A program made the position numbers and the translations under genes. Below the pieces are notes generated by a model. It saw only the letters and a list, made by a program, of their open reading frames with translations, had not been told where the DNA came from and made no database searches. Below, piece by piece: positions 53,731-63,380 of a stretch of 64,000 nucleotides of DNA. The stretch is from Caloranaerobacter azorensis DSM 13643 (GTDB lineage Bacteria > Bacillota > Clostridia > Tissierellales > Thermohalobacteraceae), in contig NZ_FQXO01000008.1 in assembly GCF_900129995.1 (NCBI RefSeq), positions 1-64,000 on the forward strand, written 5' to 3'. Every line of letters begins with the position of its first letter. Position 1 is the first letter of the stretch.

Positions 53731-53735
53731 AAATA

Positions 53736-54794
53736 TTGTTTACTAGAGAAGTCATTTCGATAGACATAGGAACGAGATATATTAAGATTGCTGTAGGCAG
53801 GGAGAAAGATAACTGCATTGTTGTTAATAATATTTTTAAAATTGATACACCTTCGAACTCTATTAAAGATGGCAATATATTAGATTTAAATTCTATTAAG
53901 AATTCAATTAGCAGTAAAATACTGAAAGAAAAGATTAAAGCTAAGAAAGCAATTATTACAGTACAGAGTTCGTCTATAATAAAGAGAGAGTTAATACTTC
54001 CTAAAGTCAGAGAAGAAGAGCTAAATTCTATTATCAATATTGAGATAGAACAATATTTACCTATTATGTTGAACGATTATTTGATAGATTATAAATTATT
54101 AGAAGATATTGATGAGGATAATGTAAAGAAAGTAAGAGTATTAGTAGTTATAGCTCCAAAAGTTTTAGTTGAAAAATATTTAAAACTTATAAGAGAATTA
54201 AAATTAAAACCATATGTTTTAGATATTAATTCTAATGCAATTTCTAAATTATTTAGTTCAGATTTATTAATAAATGGTGAAAATTACAGTTTTGATAAGA
54301 CTGTTGCAGTTATAGATTTGGGCAGTGAGCAAATTAATGTGAATATTATATCAAATGGAATTCTGTCGTTTAGCAGGCTGATAAATAGTGGTGGTAAAGA
54401 ATTAGATATAAATATTGCAAATTCATTTAATTTAAATCTTGATGAAGCAGAAAAGAGAAAAATTGAGACAGCAGACTTATTTGAAAGTGGAATAGATATT
54501 ACTTCTTCACAAGTTCTTAATAATATAGTCAAGAATACTATAGATGTCTGGATAGATGAGATTGACAAGGTATTTAATTATTATACAAGTAGAAGATTGG
54601 GGAATAAGATAGATTGCATATATCTATATGGTGGTAGTTCTAATATAAAAGGAATAGAAAATTATTTTGCAAAAAAATTAAATATAATCACTGAAAAGAT
54701 ATCAGACGTGAGTCTAGTAAAGGTAAAAGATGATGTGAATGATAAAGAAATTTCGAATTTTTTAAATAGTGTAAGTGCTATTATCAGAAGATAG
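53736..54794 (+). CDS. pilM: Type IV pilus actin-like assembly protein
   Basis: 352 residues with an ASKHA/FtsA-like fold: ISIDIGTRYIKIAVG at the start, AVIDLGSEQINVNI in the middle and IYLYGGSSNIKGIENYF near the end. It binds the cytoplasmic tail of PilN. GGGGTGA at 53724-53730 serves TTG 53736; a GTG at 53727 overlaps it. It overlaps no gene but follows pilD by five bases. Confidence 0.9.
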   Translation: MFTREVISIDIGTRYIKIAVGREKDNCIVVNNIFKIDTPSNSIKDGNILDLNSIKNSISSKILKEKIKAKKAIITVQSSSIIKRELILPKVREEELNSIINIEIEQYLPIMLNDYLIDYKLLEDIDEDNVKKVRVLVVIAPKVLVEKYLKLIRELKLKPYVLDINSNAISKLFSSDLLINGENYSFDKTVAVIDLGSEQINVNIISNGILSFSRLINSGGKELDINIANSFNLNLDEAEKRKIETADLFESGIDITSSQVLNNIVKNTIDVWIDEIDKVFNYYTSRRLGNKIDCIYLYGGSSNIKGIENYFAKKLNIITEKISDVSLVKVKDDVNDKEISNFLNSVSAIIRR

Positions 54795-54805
54795 TAGGTG
54801 AGCTA

Positions 54806-55363
54806 ATGAAAGATATAAATTTGTTTTCTCATTATATTGGCAATAAGAAGTTTTATAAGAAAGAGTTTTTATATATAGGTATAATTGCTGCAACAATGTT
54901 TATCTTGCTGACTACAGTGACTTTAACTAATATATATAAAATTAAAAGTCTGAAAAATGAAATAAAAATGTTAGAGAGCTATTTGGAATCTGAAAATACG
55001 AAAGAAAAGTTAGCCGAAATAGAAAGTAAAAATAATAGATTTAAAATTATGAAACAATATTATAATACTTTAGTTGATATTAACGAGGAATTAAAGAAGC
55101 AAGACATTATAAATACTGATTTTTTGGAAAAAATTGCTTCGACATTACCTGATGATGTATATTTAAATGTCATGAATATAAGTTTAGATAATTTACAGAT
55201 ACAGGGAATTGCAAATTCTAGAGTTTCTATCGCTAAATTGCAGCATAATTTAAGAGAACTTGGTTTATTCAGTAAAGTAGTAGTAATAAATATAAATGAG
55301 GAAAAATCACAAAATAGATATATTTTTTCTCTAAAATGTATTTTAAAGGGAAGTGAAGGTTAA
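54806..55363 (+). CDS. pilN: Type IV pilus alignment protein PilN
   Basis: 185 residues: the cytoplasmic INLFSHYIG motif (PilN INLLP equivalent) at the N-terminus, one transmembrane helix (about 22-45), a coiled coil and a ferredoxin-like PilN domain. Forms the inner-membrane ring with PilM and PilO. The stop overlaps the pilO start. Confidence 0.88.
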   Translation: MKDINLFSHYIGNKKFYKKEFLYIGIIAATMFILLTTVTLTNIYKIKSLKNEIKMLESYLESENTKEKLAEIESKNNRFKIMKQYYNTLVDINEELKKQDIINTDFLEKIASTLPDDVYLNVMNISLDNLQIQGIANSRVSIAKLQHNLRELGLFSKVVVININEEKSQNRYIFSLKCILKGSEG

Positions 55364-56580
55364 TGAAACTGAGTAAAAGAGAAAAGTACCTTCTATTAAT
55401 ACTATTTTTTACTATTTTAATAGCTATGTATTACAAATTAGTTATTAATGGTCAGTTGGAGAAAATAAATAATTTAGAACAAACTGCTAAAATTTATAGA
55501 GCTAAAGTGAAGAGTGTAAAAGAAGAGTTGGAAAGTGAAGCAAATCAAGATATTGAATATAAAATATTAAATGAGAAAATCGTTAATTTGTCTAGTATGC
55601 TGTTACCTGAAATGTTTCAAGAGAAAATTATAATTAGCATTGACGAGATGATAAAAAAATCGAATATTAATGGTAATATATTAAGTTTTAATGGTCCTAA
55701 TATTGATATTATTAGCAGAGAAGTAGAGAATAAAGAAAATGATGAATATTTAATGAAAAAGTTAGTAGAAGATTATTATAATTTAAATGAGAAAGTAAAC
55801 AAAGATACAGAAAATAAAAATGAAAGTACCAAAACTGATGATAAAGCTAATGAAAGTAAAATAGAAAAAATGTCGTTGGATATTTTTTATACCGGTAGAT
55901 ATGAAAATTTAATAAAATTTATTGATTTAATACAGAATTATGATAAAAAATTACTTATTAAGAATTTGAATATTATAAGGAATTCAAATAATGAAATTTC
56001 AGGGAATATAAAGATTGACTTTTTTGCCGTACCTTTATTAAATCTAGTTTATGACGATTTTACAGTTTGGAATTTTGAAGAAAACTATGGGAAACAAAAT
56101 CCTTTTTATTCAAGTAAAGTTGATACTAGAATAGAAAAAACTAATGAATCTAATAAAGTGTCTTATGATTTTGCAATGAATGTTAAGCCATACAATTCAG
56201 ATTTACCAACAGTTACATTAGGTAAAACTAATGATTTTCAAAGAAAAACTTATGTATATGCAGATAATCCTTCAGTTGAAGATGTAGAAATTTATTTTTC
56301 AGAAACAAAAGGAAAATTTTTTTATAAATATAAAACTGGTAGGGATAAATATCCTAGAGATTTTAATAAATGGGTAGAATTTAATCCGTTGAGTAATTCA
56401 ATAAATATTATTATATATACTCATAAGAGAAATTCCGAAAATGATATGTCTGGAGTAAATATTAAATTATATAATGAAACTAATAAACGTGTTTTTATTA
56501 AAATTGTTGGTGATGATCGTTATAGACCGAGAGTTAATGTTGTAGGTGAATCTGGATTGGTAGATATAGTGAGGGATTAA
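55363..56580 (+). CDS. pilO: PilO-like alignment protein with extra C-terminal domain
   Basis: 405 residues. The first 220 resemble PilO: one transmembrane helix (about 8-26), a coiled coil and a ferredoxin-like domain, with a low-complexity Lys/Asn/Glu linker at about 145-165. The remaining 180 residues, from FTVWNFEENYGKQNPF on, have no counterpart in ordinary PilO (about 200 residues) and look beta-rich. This part would face the wall side of the membrane. It starts one base before the pilN stop ends and is followed by a prepilin gene with one base between. Confidence 0.8.
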   Translation: MKLSKREKYLLLILFFTILIAMYYKLVINGQLEKINNLEQTAKIYRAKVKSVKEELESEANQDIEYKILNEKIVNLSSMLLPEMFQEKIIISIDEMIKKSNINGNILSFNGPNIDIISREVENKENDEYLMKKLVEDYYNLNEKVNKDTENKNESTKTDDKANESKIEKMSLDIFYTGRYENLIKFIDLIQNYDKKLLIKNLNIIRNSNNEISGNIKIDFFAVPLLNLVYDDFTVWNFEENYGKQNPFYSSKVDTRIEKTNESNKVSYDFAMNVKPYNSDLPTVTLGKTNDFQRKTYVYADNPSVEDVEIYFSETKGKFFYKYKTGRDKYPRDFNKWVEFNPLSNSINIIIYTHKRNSENDMSGVNIKLYNETNKRVFIKIVGDDRYRPRVNVVGESGLVDIVRD

Positions 56581-56581
56581 T

Positions 56582-57376
56582 ATGTGGCTTAAAAATAGGA
56601 TAAATAAAGAAGCAGGTCTAACTTTAATAGAAGTATTGATAACTATAGCAATTTTAGGAATAATAATCGTTCCATTATCTTCATTTTTTATAACTTCAGC
56701 AAAGATAAATAATGAGTCAAGAGATAAATTTAAAGCTACATTAATAGCTCAGGAATTTTTGGAAGATATAAAATTATCAGATAGCATAATAGAAGGAGAA
56801 TTCCAATATAATGTTGAAAATTATGATGTCATAGTAAATGTAACTAGTGTTTCAGATTTATCAGGATATGAAAATAGCAGTTTCTATAATACAATTGATT
56901 ATGACATCAAAATCCAAATTGATAAAAATGATGAAAATTATATCTCAATATATGATAGAAAAGACAATTTGCTGGCAAATGATTATATAGCTGCAAAACC
57001 TAAAATATATGTTGAAATGTTAGAATCATCTATAATTATTAAAATCTTTGATGCTGATAAAGTGGTAAGTACTACAGAGTTAAAAAATTATGGGAATAAA
57101 GGAAGTTTAATTTTAGATATATTAGGCGATATGGATTTTACAGTAAAAAGTAGAAATCATACAGAAAAGGATATGATTTTATATTTCTGCAAAAGTGATA
57201 ATTCAAATTCGAAATATAGTTTTCATAATTTAGGTGGTAAGGTAACTAGATATGAAAAAATTTTAATTTCAAATAATAATAGTGATTTTAAAGGATTATA
57301 TCAAATAAATGTAGAAGTGAAAAAAGAAGGGCATACACTAGAGAAAATTACAGGATACAGGTTACTTTCTAATTAG
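56582..57376 (+). CDS. Minor type IV prepilin (PilV/PulG-like)
   Basis: 264 residues. Class III signal peptide: NKEAG then LTLIEVLITIAILGIIIVPLSSFF, with Glu5. The large C-terminal head (beta-rich, about 230 residues) is atypical for a major pilin. First of four minor pilin-like genes grouped around a VWA protein. By order it corresponds to PilV-type minor pilins; name by analogy. Confidence 0.82.
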   Translation: MWLKNRINKEAGLTLIEVLITIAILGIIIVPLSSFFITSAKINNESRDKFKATLIAQEFLEDIKLSDSIIEGEFQYNVENYDVIVNVTSVSDLSGYENSSFYNTIDYDIKIQIDKNDENYISIYDRKDNLLANDYIAAKPKIYVEMLESSIIIKIFDADKVVSTTELKNYGNKGSLILDILGDMDFTVKSRNHTEKDMILYFCKSDNSNSKYSFHNLGGKVTRYEKILISNNNSDFKGLYQINVEVKKEGHTLEKITGYRLLSN

Positions 57377-57388
57377 GAAGTGAAACTT

Positions 57389-59416
57389 ATGGTTAAATAT
57401 ATAAATAATAATAAAGGTTCGAGTTTAGTGTTTTTAATGATAATTATGACAGTATTAATTTTACTTGGTGTTACTATACTGACTATTTCAGTAACCAATT
57501 TCAAATTTAAAATGATTAATAGTAAAGTAAAAAAGAATTTTTACATGACAGAAGCGGGATTAGATGAGGCGTATATTATAGTAAAAAATTTAATTATAGA
57601 AGCTATAGAAGAAGGGAATAAATCAGTAGATGATTTTATAATGGATTTAGATTTAGAAGAGGGCAGCATATATATGAAAGAAGATGGAACGGTTGATTTA
57701 GAGGCTTTAAATCAGGCACAAAATGAGCTATTTAAAGATGTTTATAAAAATTATATATTAAAAAACATAAAAAGTAGATTAGAGAATTCTAATAATTATA
57801 CAATTGAATCAAAAGGCATAAAGCCGCAGATTTGCATATTGAATGATATTTTTTATTTTTCTGATGATAGGCTTGAACTAGATATAGAATCTACATTTAA
57901 AAGAGATGAGATTGAGAAAAAGATAAAAGTTTCATTTGTTATAGGCGTACCGGATTATAATGAGCCGATCTATATTACATCAGTAGCGAATGAAATACCT
58001 ATTAATGCAGTTTGGAGGAAAGCTATTTCTTCTGATAGGGATATGTTAATTGAAAGTGGAAACGTCGAAATTAATGGAGATATATTTATAAAGGGAATAG
58101 ATAATAATGGTGGGATAATATTAAAAGGAGACAATGTGGCTTTAGATATTGATGGGAATATTGTTACAGAACACAATTTTAAGATAAATTCATCGAACAA
58201 CAATATAGAAATTAACGGCAATATTTTTGCAAAGAATTTTATAATAAGTGAAGGTACTAATAATACAATAATAAATCAGGATAAAGGTTCTTTTTATCTG
58301 ATGGACGATTTAGAACTAAATGGAAAAAGTTGCAAAATGAATATTAAGGGCAATTTTTATGGCATATCTGATAGTTCAGATGCTCAAAATTCAGATATGT
58401 CAAGTAGTATAGTAATTAATACAGACGATATTGGAAAAGGTTCTAAATTAAATATTGCTGGAGATGTTATAATACATGGAACATCTTTTATAAAAACTAA
58501 TGGTAGAAAGTATCAAACGGGAGAATCGATATCTATAAAGGGAAATTATATAGCTTATACGCATCCTTTACAATATTTAGGTGATAGAGGGGATAATGAG
58601 GAGAGTTTAAATAGTGAAAATGTAGTTTTCGAGTACTATGATCCTCTTGTATTAGTAGATAGATTTATAGATGGGAAAAAATTATTAGTTCATGATAAGA
58701 GTGATTATATTAAGTTTTATCATGATGAATATCGACAGTCAAGTGGTTTAAATTTGGGAACGGGAATAGTGTTAAATGAATCTAAAGATTTAATTCATAC
58801 AGGGGCTTTAGTGTATAATGGCAAAATTGTTCCAAGCCATATAAAAGTTGAAGATCAGGGAATTATAAACGAAAAGCGAGATGAATTTGATCTATATGTA
58901 AATAAAATGGGTGATAGGTCAATCAAAACAGAGAAGGTTACAGTAAGTGATCAGATAAATTATACTAAAATAACAAATAAGTTTGATTATAATTCGAAAA
59001 AAAGAGAGTTGATTATTTTAAATAAAGATAGAAAAAATTTTGCAGTAATTGGGCCTAATGGGGATAAATCAGTTTTGCCAGATGATGTAAATGAGGTTTC
59101 AGTCGATAACGATTTGGTTAAAGGATTAATAATAACTAATGGGGATATTTATCTATTAGGTGAAATTAACTTTATGGGTTCGATTATAACAACTGGCGAT
59201 ATTTATATTTATAATGATGGTCTGAAAAAGATTAGCCATAGTATTGATGCTGTTGCAAAATTAATTTATAAAAATGATATATTAGATATATTTAAAAATA
59301 ATTCAAATAATAAAATAACATTAGAAAGTGATATAGATATTAATAAGGCAGAGCATGGAAATGGTATACAAATTACAGATTTAATAGAAGTAAGAAATTG
59401 GAAACTCATAAGATAA
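57389..59416 (+). CDS. PilX-like minor pilin with long beta-helix-like region
   Basis: 675 residues, unusually long. N-terminus NNNKGSSLVFLMIIMTVLILLGVTILTISVTNF followed by NFYMTEAGLDEAY matches PilX N-terminal domains (AxxYAAEAGLxxA); Glu5 of true pilins is missing. The middle (about 200-400) consists of short beta-strand repeats (INGDIFIKG, ALDIDGNIVTEHNF, IEINGNIFAKNF, KMNIKGNFYG), suggesting a beta helix; a second such patch occurs near 600-640 (DIYLLGEINFMGSIITTGDIYI). A GTG at 57380 lies on the ribosome-binding site GGAAGTG. Confidence 0.75.
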   Translation: MVKYINNNKGSSLVFLMIIMTVLILLGVTILTISVTNFKFKMINSKVKKNFYMTEAGLDEAYIIVKNLIIEAIEEGNKSVDDFIMDLDLEEGSIYMKEDGTVDLEALNQAQNELFKDVYKNYILKNIKSRLENSNNYTIESKGIKPQICILNDIFYFSDDRLELDIESTFKRDEIEKKIKVSFVIGVPDYNEPIYITSVANEIPINAVWRKAISSDRDMLIESGNVEINGDIFIKGIDNNGGIILKGDNVALDIDGNIVTEHNFKINSSNNNIEINGNIFAKNFIISEGTNNTIINQDKGSFYLMDDLELNGKSCKMNIKGNFYGISDSSDAQNSDMSSSIVINTDDIGKGSKLNIAGDVIIHGTSFIKTNGRKYQTGESISIKGNYIAYTHPLQYLGDRGDNEESLNSENVVFEYYDPLVLVDRFIDGKKLLVHDKSDYIKFYHDEYRQSSGLNLGTGIVLNESKDLIHTGALVYNGKIVPSHIKVEDQGIINEKRDEFDLYVNKMGDRSIKTEKVTVSDQINYTKITNKFDYNSKKRELIILNKDRKNFAVIGPNGDKSVLPDDVNEVSVDNDLVKGLIITNGDIYLLGEINFMGSIITTGDIYIYNDGLKKISHSIDAVAKLIYKNDILDIFKNNSNNKITLESDIDINKAEHGNGIQITDLIEVRNWKLIR

Positions 59417-59434
59417 ATAATAGGTGGTTAATGT

Positions 59435-59959
59435 ATGAAATTGATAAATAGAGGCGGTTTTACAGTTTTAGAACTTTTGATATCATTAGCATTTGCTAGT
59501 TTATTAATATTAATGATATCCACATTATTTTTTATGAATGCTAATTCCTATAATAAAGAAGATATTGTTTTAGAGCTTCAATATCATGGACAAGTAGTTT
59601 TAAATTATTTTTCAGATAGAGTCATGGAAGCTAAAGGCGTTGTGGAGATAATAGATGTAAATAATATTGATTCATTAGATGAAGATTCTGAAATTAGGTT
59701 AAAAAAGGTTATTTTTAGAACGAATGATAAAGGAGTTATCTTTGAGGTTAAACCTAATAATAAGCTTTTTTACGGTGAAGGTATTGCCGGTTCGGCAAAA
59801 ACAGAGATTGCTGATTATGTAGAATCGATTATTTTAAAACCTTTGCCAAATGGGAAAAAATTTTTAGATGCTGATGGTATAGAAATAACAGTGAATTTAA
59901 GTAAAAAAAATGTTACAGAAAGCTATAGTACGAAGGTGTTTTTTAGAAATAAAAAATAA
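59435..59959 (+). CDS. Minor type IV prepilin (PilW-like)
   Basis: 174 residues. Leader MKLINRGG, then FTVLELLISLAFASLLILMISTLFF with Glu5 in the mature numbering, and a small beta-rich head. The N-terminus resembles PilW/PulJ-type minor pilins. Follows the PilX-like gene by 18 bases and precedes the VWA protein gene by 13 bases. Confidence 0.82.
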   Translation: MKLINRGGFTVLELLISLAFASLLILMISTLFFMNANSYNKEDIVLELQYHGQVVLNYFSDRVMEAKGVVEIIDVNNIDSLDEDSEIRLKKVIFRTNDKGVIFEVKPNNKLFYGEGIAGSAKTEIADYVESIILKPLPNGKKFLDADGIEITVNLSKKNVTESYSTKVFFRNKK

Positions 59960-59972
59960 CGGGTGGGATAGT

Positions 59973-62903
59973 ATGTTAAAGAAAATAATAGTATCTTTAT
60001 TGACGATTAGTTTAATTTTCAATTTAATAGTGATTGATAATTATACGTTTGCAGAATTTAAAGATGAGATAAAAGCACCAATTAATTTGGTGAGAAATTT
60101 AGAAAAAAACCAGTATCAAGTAGGTGATGAATTTATAATAAATTATACTATTCAGCCGCAAAATTTAGCAATAGAAGATGTATATCCAGAATATTATCTT
60201 GTCGATAAAGAAATAGTTTTAGTAATGGATATATCTGGTAGTATGAACGACCCGATATATATGAATCAAAATAAAGAGGCAATAAAGATAAGAGAATATA
60301 TTGGGAAAATAGAAAGTGATATTTACCGGTACAAAGTGAATATAGAATATATGTTATTATGGTGGTATACAACATATACAGAAGATTTGTTGAAAGATAT
60401 AGAAGAAAATTTAGAAGGAATTAAAGAAAGTGTAAAAGGATTAAAAACTAATAAACAAAGAATAAATAGAGAATTGAAGAAAATAGATAACTATATAAAA
60501 AGTATAAGAGACAGTTTAGAAGAAATAAAAGCAAATAAGAATGTTAGAAGAAATAAAAGCGAGATACAAAAAAATATAGATAATATAATGAAAAGCACAG
60601 AGAAAATAAAAAAACTTTTAAAAATTAATAAGATAGCCAAAATAGAGGCGATGAAATTTGTAGCTAAGCGTTTTTTAGAAAAATTAAAAGATGATGAGAG
60701 AATAAAGGTGAATTTAATACCTTATGAAACAAAAGCTTGGGATTCAAGTTATGATGGAAAAGATTTTGCTGATTTATCTGATATTGAGGATTATAACGAG
60801 TTAATTAGGGATATAGATAGATTAGAACCTTATGGTGGTACCAATATAGGTGATGGATTAAGAAAGGCTTATTATAAATTGAAAAATTCACCTAATAAAA
60901 ATGCAAGAAAGTATATTATTTTGATGACTGATGGTCAGCCTACTGCTTTTAGTTATGATAAAATCCATTATAAAAGCATTTTTGGGACATTTTGGTCTAA
61001 AGAATATTATGAATTAGCGAAAGTTGATGTTTTGTTCTATTTAGGAAATGAACTAAATTATCGAGCAGGAGATGGTACTTTATTAGATGATAATTTGGAC
61101 TTAAAATATGCCAAATTAGTTGGAGAAAAACTTATAAAAAACGGTGGATTAGAAATCAAGTCATTTATGATAGGTTTTAGTAATGATGCAAATATGGAAA
61201 AATTAAAACAAATAGCCGATAGTTCAGGTGGATATTTTAAAAAGGCAGAAGATGGTAATGCATTAGATGAAGTATATCAGACATTAGCAGATGAAATCTG
61301 TAGCGACTTACCAATACACAGCGTATTATTTAAGGAAACAATACCTGCTGGTTTTGATATATTAGATGTATCAGAAGGGTTGCAAATTGAAGGTAATACT
61401 GTAATTGGCAATATTGGAAGCATAACTTATAGATTAGATAAAGAACGAAAAGAGTTTATAGCTGAACCAATAAATTTCTGGATAAAGGTCAAGGCAAATA
61501 GAGTAGGGAAATATAAGTTTGGGAATATAGAAGGTGAAAATGAATCGTATGTTAAATATAAAGATATAGATGGTAAAGATAGAATTAAATATTTCCCTGT
61601 AATTGATATATCAGTTTATGAAACAGACCCTCCTATTTTAAATGCAGAATTGTTTATTGAAACTGATTCTGCAAAATTATTAAATATTTCAGTAAATGAA
61701 CCATCTTTTATTGAAATTTTATATAATGATGAAATTATAGATACTATTGATTGCAGAGAAGATTCTTTTGAAACTGGTAAAATGAAAAAATTTACTATTG
61801 AACTACAGCAGGATATTCAAGACAATAGTTTGGTTATAATAGCTACGGATTTATCGGGGAATAAGGTTAGGGAAACAGTACCTTATCTAAATTTGACTTC
61901 GGTAAAATTAGATGAGTATGAGCACAATGATTTAAACAGACCTGTTGAATTAGAGCTGTCAACGGAATCAAATTCAATAATAAAAGATATTACAATAAAT
62001 GGAACTAAAGTGCAGGAAAATAAAGTTACAGACGAAGGATTATATACGGCTAATGTTTTATTGCGAGATGGGTTGAATGATATTTTAGTAACAGTAAAGA
62101 ACCAGTACAACAATATAACTTGTAGAACCTTTAAAGTAGATATTGATGCAAAATCACCTGTAATAAATGCAGAATTAGAAGGTTTTAAATTAATGACTAA
62201 TTTTGATGAAGAAGTGAAAGAGGTATGGATTGAAGCTGATTTAAACAATGATGGGATTATTTCCGAAGATGAAATTTTTGATAAAAATGATATCAATATA
62301 TCATATAATGAATCTCACACAGAAGCATATATTATATTGGCTGAAAAGTTCTCTAATAAGCAAATAAAAATAAAGGCTAAAGATATGAATGGGAATATTG
62401 GTTTTTTAACATTTAAAATACCTAAATTGGATAGGATTTTAGATCATGGTCTTTTGGTAAATAGCATTCAATTGAAAAAATATGAAGATAATAGTATTAA
62501 TATTGTAAATGGTTATGAGGTTAAAATTGGAGCTATTTTTAGTATAGATAGTGAAGCTAATACTTTGACTTTACATTTAAATAAAGATGGAATTGATAAT
62601 GTAAAATTATTAGGTGAATTTAAATTTGATTTATATGTAATTGATGAAAATTCTATCATACGTAGAGTAGCAGTAAATCAACGAGATGTGAATATACAAT
62701 CTAGTGATAATGAAATAGTTGTGAATATTGATTTAGGAGCATATAGCGATATTTTTGAAAATAAATTATTGTTTGTATATAATTTTAAACCTTTAGTTGA
62801 GAATTTAGATACAAGAGGTATTAGTATTTTAAATAGTTTTTCTATAGGTGAGAGCATAAAAGATTTAAAAGTTAATATAAAACATTTACCTAAAATTGAA
62901 TAA
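59973..62903 (+). CDS. Secreted VWA-domain protein, probable pilus-tip adhesin (PilY1-like role)
   Basis: 976 residues. A signal peptide (1-27) ends at TFA. The VWA domain has an intact MIDAS: MDISGSMND at residue 85-93 and DGQPT near 320, with a Thr/Gly loop at YGGTNIGDGL. Between MIDAS and the next helix lies an insertion of about 120 residues (95-215), Lys/Glu/Ile-rich, likely coiled coil. After the VWA come Ig/beta-sandwich-like repeats and one EF-hand-type calcium loop, DLNNDGIISEDE, near 756-767. It lies among minor pilin genes, as pilY1 does in Pseudomonas. ATG 59973 follows GGGTGGGA; the frame is open further upstream within the previous gene. Confidence 0.8.
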   Translation: MLKKIIVSLLTISLIFNLIVIDNYTFAEFKDEIKAPINLVRNLEKNQYQVGDEFIINYTIQPQNLAIEDVYPEYYLVDKEIVLVMDISGSMNDPIYMNQNKEAIKIREYIGKIESDIYRYKVNIEYMLLWWYTTYTEDLLKDIEENLEGIKESVKGLKTNKQRINRELKKIDNYIKSIRDSLEEIKANKNVRRNKSEIQKNIDNIMKSTEKIKKLLKINKIAKIEAMKFVAKRFLEKLKDDERIKVNLIPYETKAWDSSYDGKDFADLSDIEDYNELIRDIDRLEPYGGTNIGDGLRKAYYKLKNSPNKNARKYIILMTDGQPTAFSYDKIHYKSIFGTFWSKEYYELAKVDVLFYLGNELNYRAGDGTLLDDNLDLKYAKLVGEKLIKNGGLEIKSFMIGFSNDANMEKLKQIADSSGGYFKKAEDGNALDEVYQTLADEICSDLPIHSVLFKETIPAGFDILDVSEGLQIEGNTVIGNIGSITYRLDKERKEFIAEPINFWIKVKANRVGKYKFGNIEGENESYVKYKDIDGKDRIKYFPVIDISVYETDPPILNAELFIETDSAKLLNISVNEPSFIEILYNDEIIDTIDCREDSFETGKMKKFTIELQQDIQDNSLVIIATDLSGNKVRETVPYLNLTSVKLDEYEHNDLNRPVELELSTESNSIIKDITINGTKVQENKVTDEGLYTANVLLRDGLNDILVTVKNQYNNITCRTFKVDIDAKSPVINAELEGFKLMTNFDEEVKEVWIEADLNNDGIISEDEIFDKNDINISYNESHTEAYIILAEKFSNKQIKIKAKDMNGNIGFLTFKIPKLDRILDHGLLVNSIQLKKYEDNSINIVNGYEVKIGAIFSIDSEANTLTLHLNKDGIDNVKLLGEFKFDLYVIDENSIIRRVAVNQRDVNIQSSDNEIVVNIDLGAYSDIFENKLLFVYNFKPLVENLDTRGISILNSFSIGESIKDLKVNIKHLPKIE

Positions 62904-62922
62904 AGTTAGGTAGGTGCAGCAA

Positions 62923-63363
62923 TTGGTTTTTAAGTTAATAGAGAATAGGGGTTTAACTATTATAGAGCTATTAGTTGTAATTACTTTGATATCTTTAGTT
63001 TTGCTAATAGTTATTCCCCAAATTAAAACCAATGATTATGAGTTATTAGCACAAAGTAAAAAATTATGTAATGATGTCCGCAAGATTAGAATATTTCAAA
63101 TGTCAGAAGGAGGGAATTACAGAATATTATTAGATGAGAAAGGTTATATGATATTAAAAGGTACAATTCAAATTAGTAAAGTAGATTTAAAAGAAAATTA
63201 TAAAATAATTTGTTCTAAAAAAGAAATTATGTTTAAATTTAATGGAGCTCCAAGCTATGGAGGTACTACAATAACAGTTCTTGATTTAGAAACTGGCAGG
63301 TATTGTGAAATAACGATTGTACCCGCAAGTGGCAGGGTGCATATGACAGATGTAATACATTAA
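62923..63363 (+). CDS. Minor type IV prepilin (GspH/FimT/FimU-like)
   Basis: 146 residues. Leader ending in ENRG, then LTIIELLVVITLISLVLLIVIPQI with Glu5; the head has SKKLCNDVRKIRIFQMSEGGNYRI and ends in GRYCEITIVPASGRVH, as in GspH-type pseudopilins. AGGTAGGTG at 62908-62916 points to TTG 62923; the in-frame GTG 62914 is part of it. Last pilin of the group. Confidence 0.82.
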   Translation: MVFKLIENRGLTIIELLVVITLISLVLLIVIPQIKTNDYELLAQSKKLCNDVRKIRIFQMSEGGNYRILLDEKGYMILKGTIQISKVDLKENYKIICSKKEIMFKFNGAPSYGGTTITVLDLETGRYCEITIVPASGRVHMTDVIH

Positions 63364-63380
63364 TCATAAGAGGTGATTAA

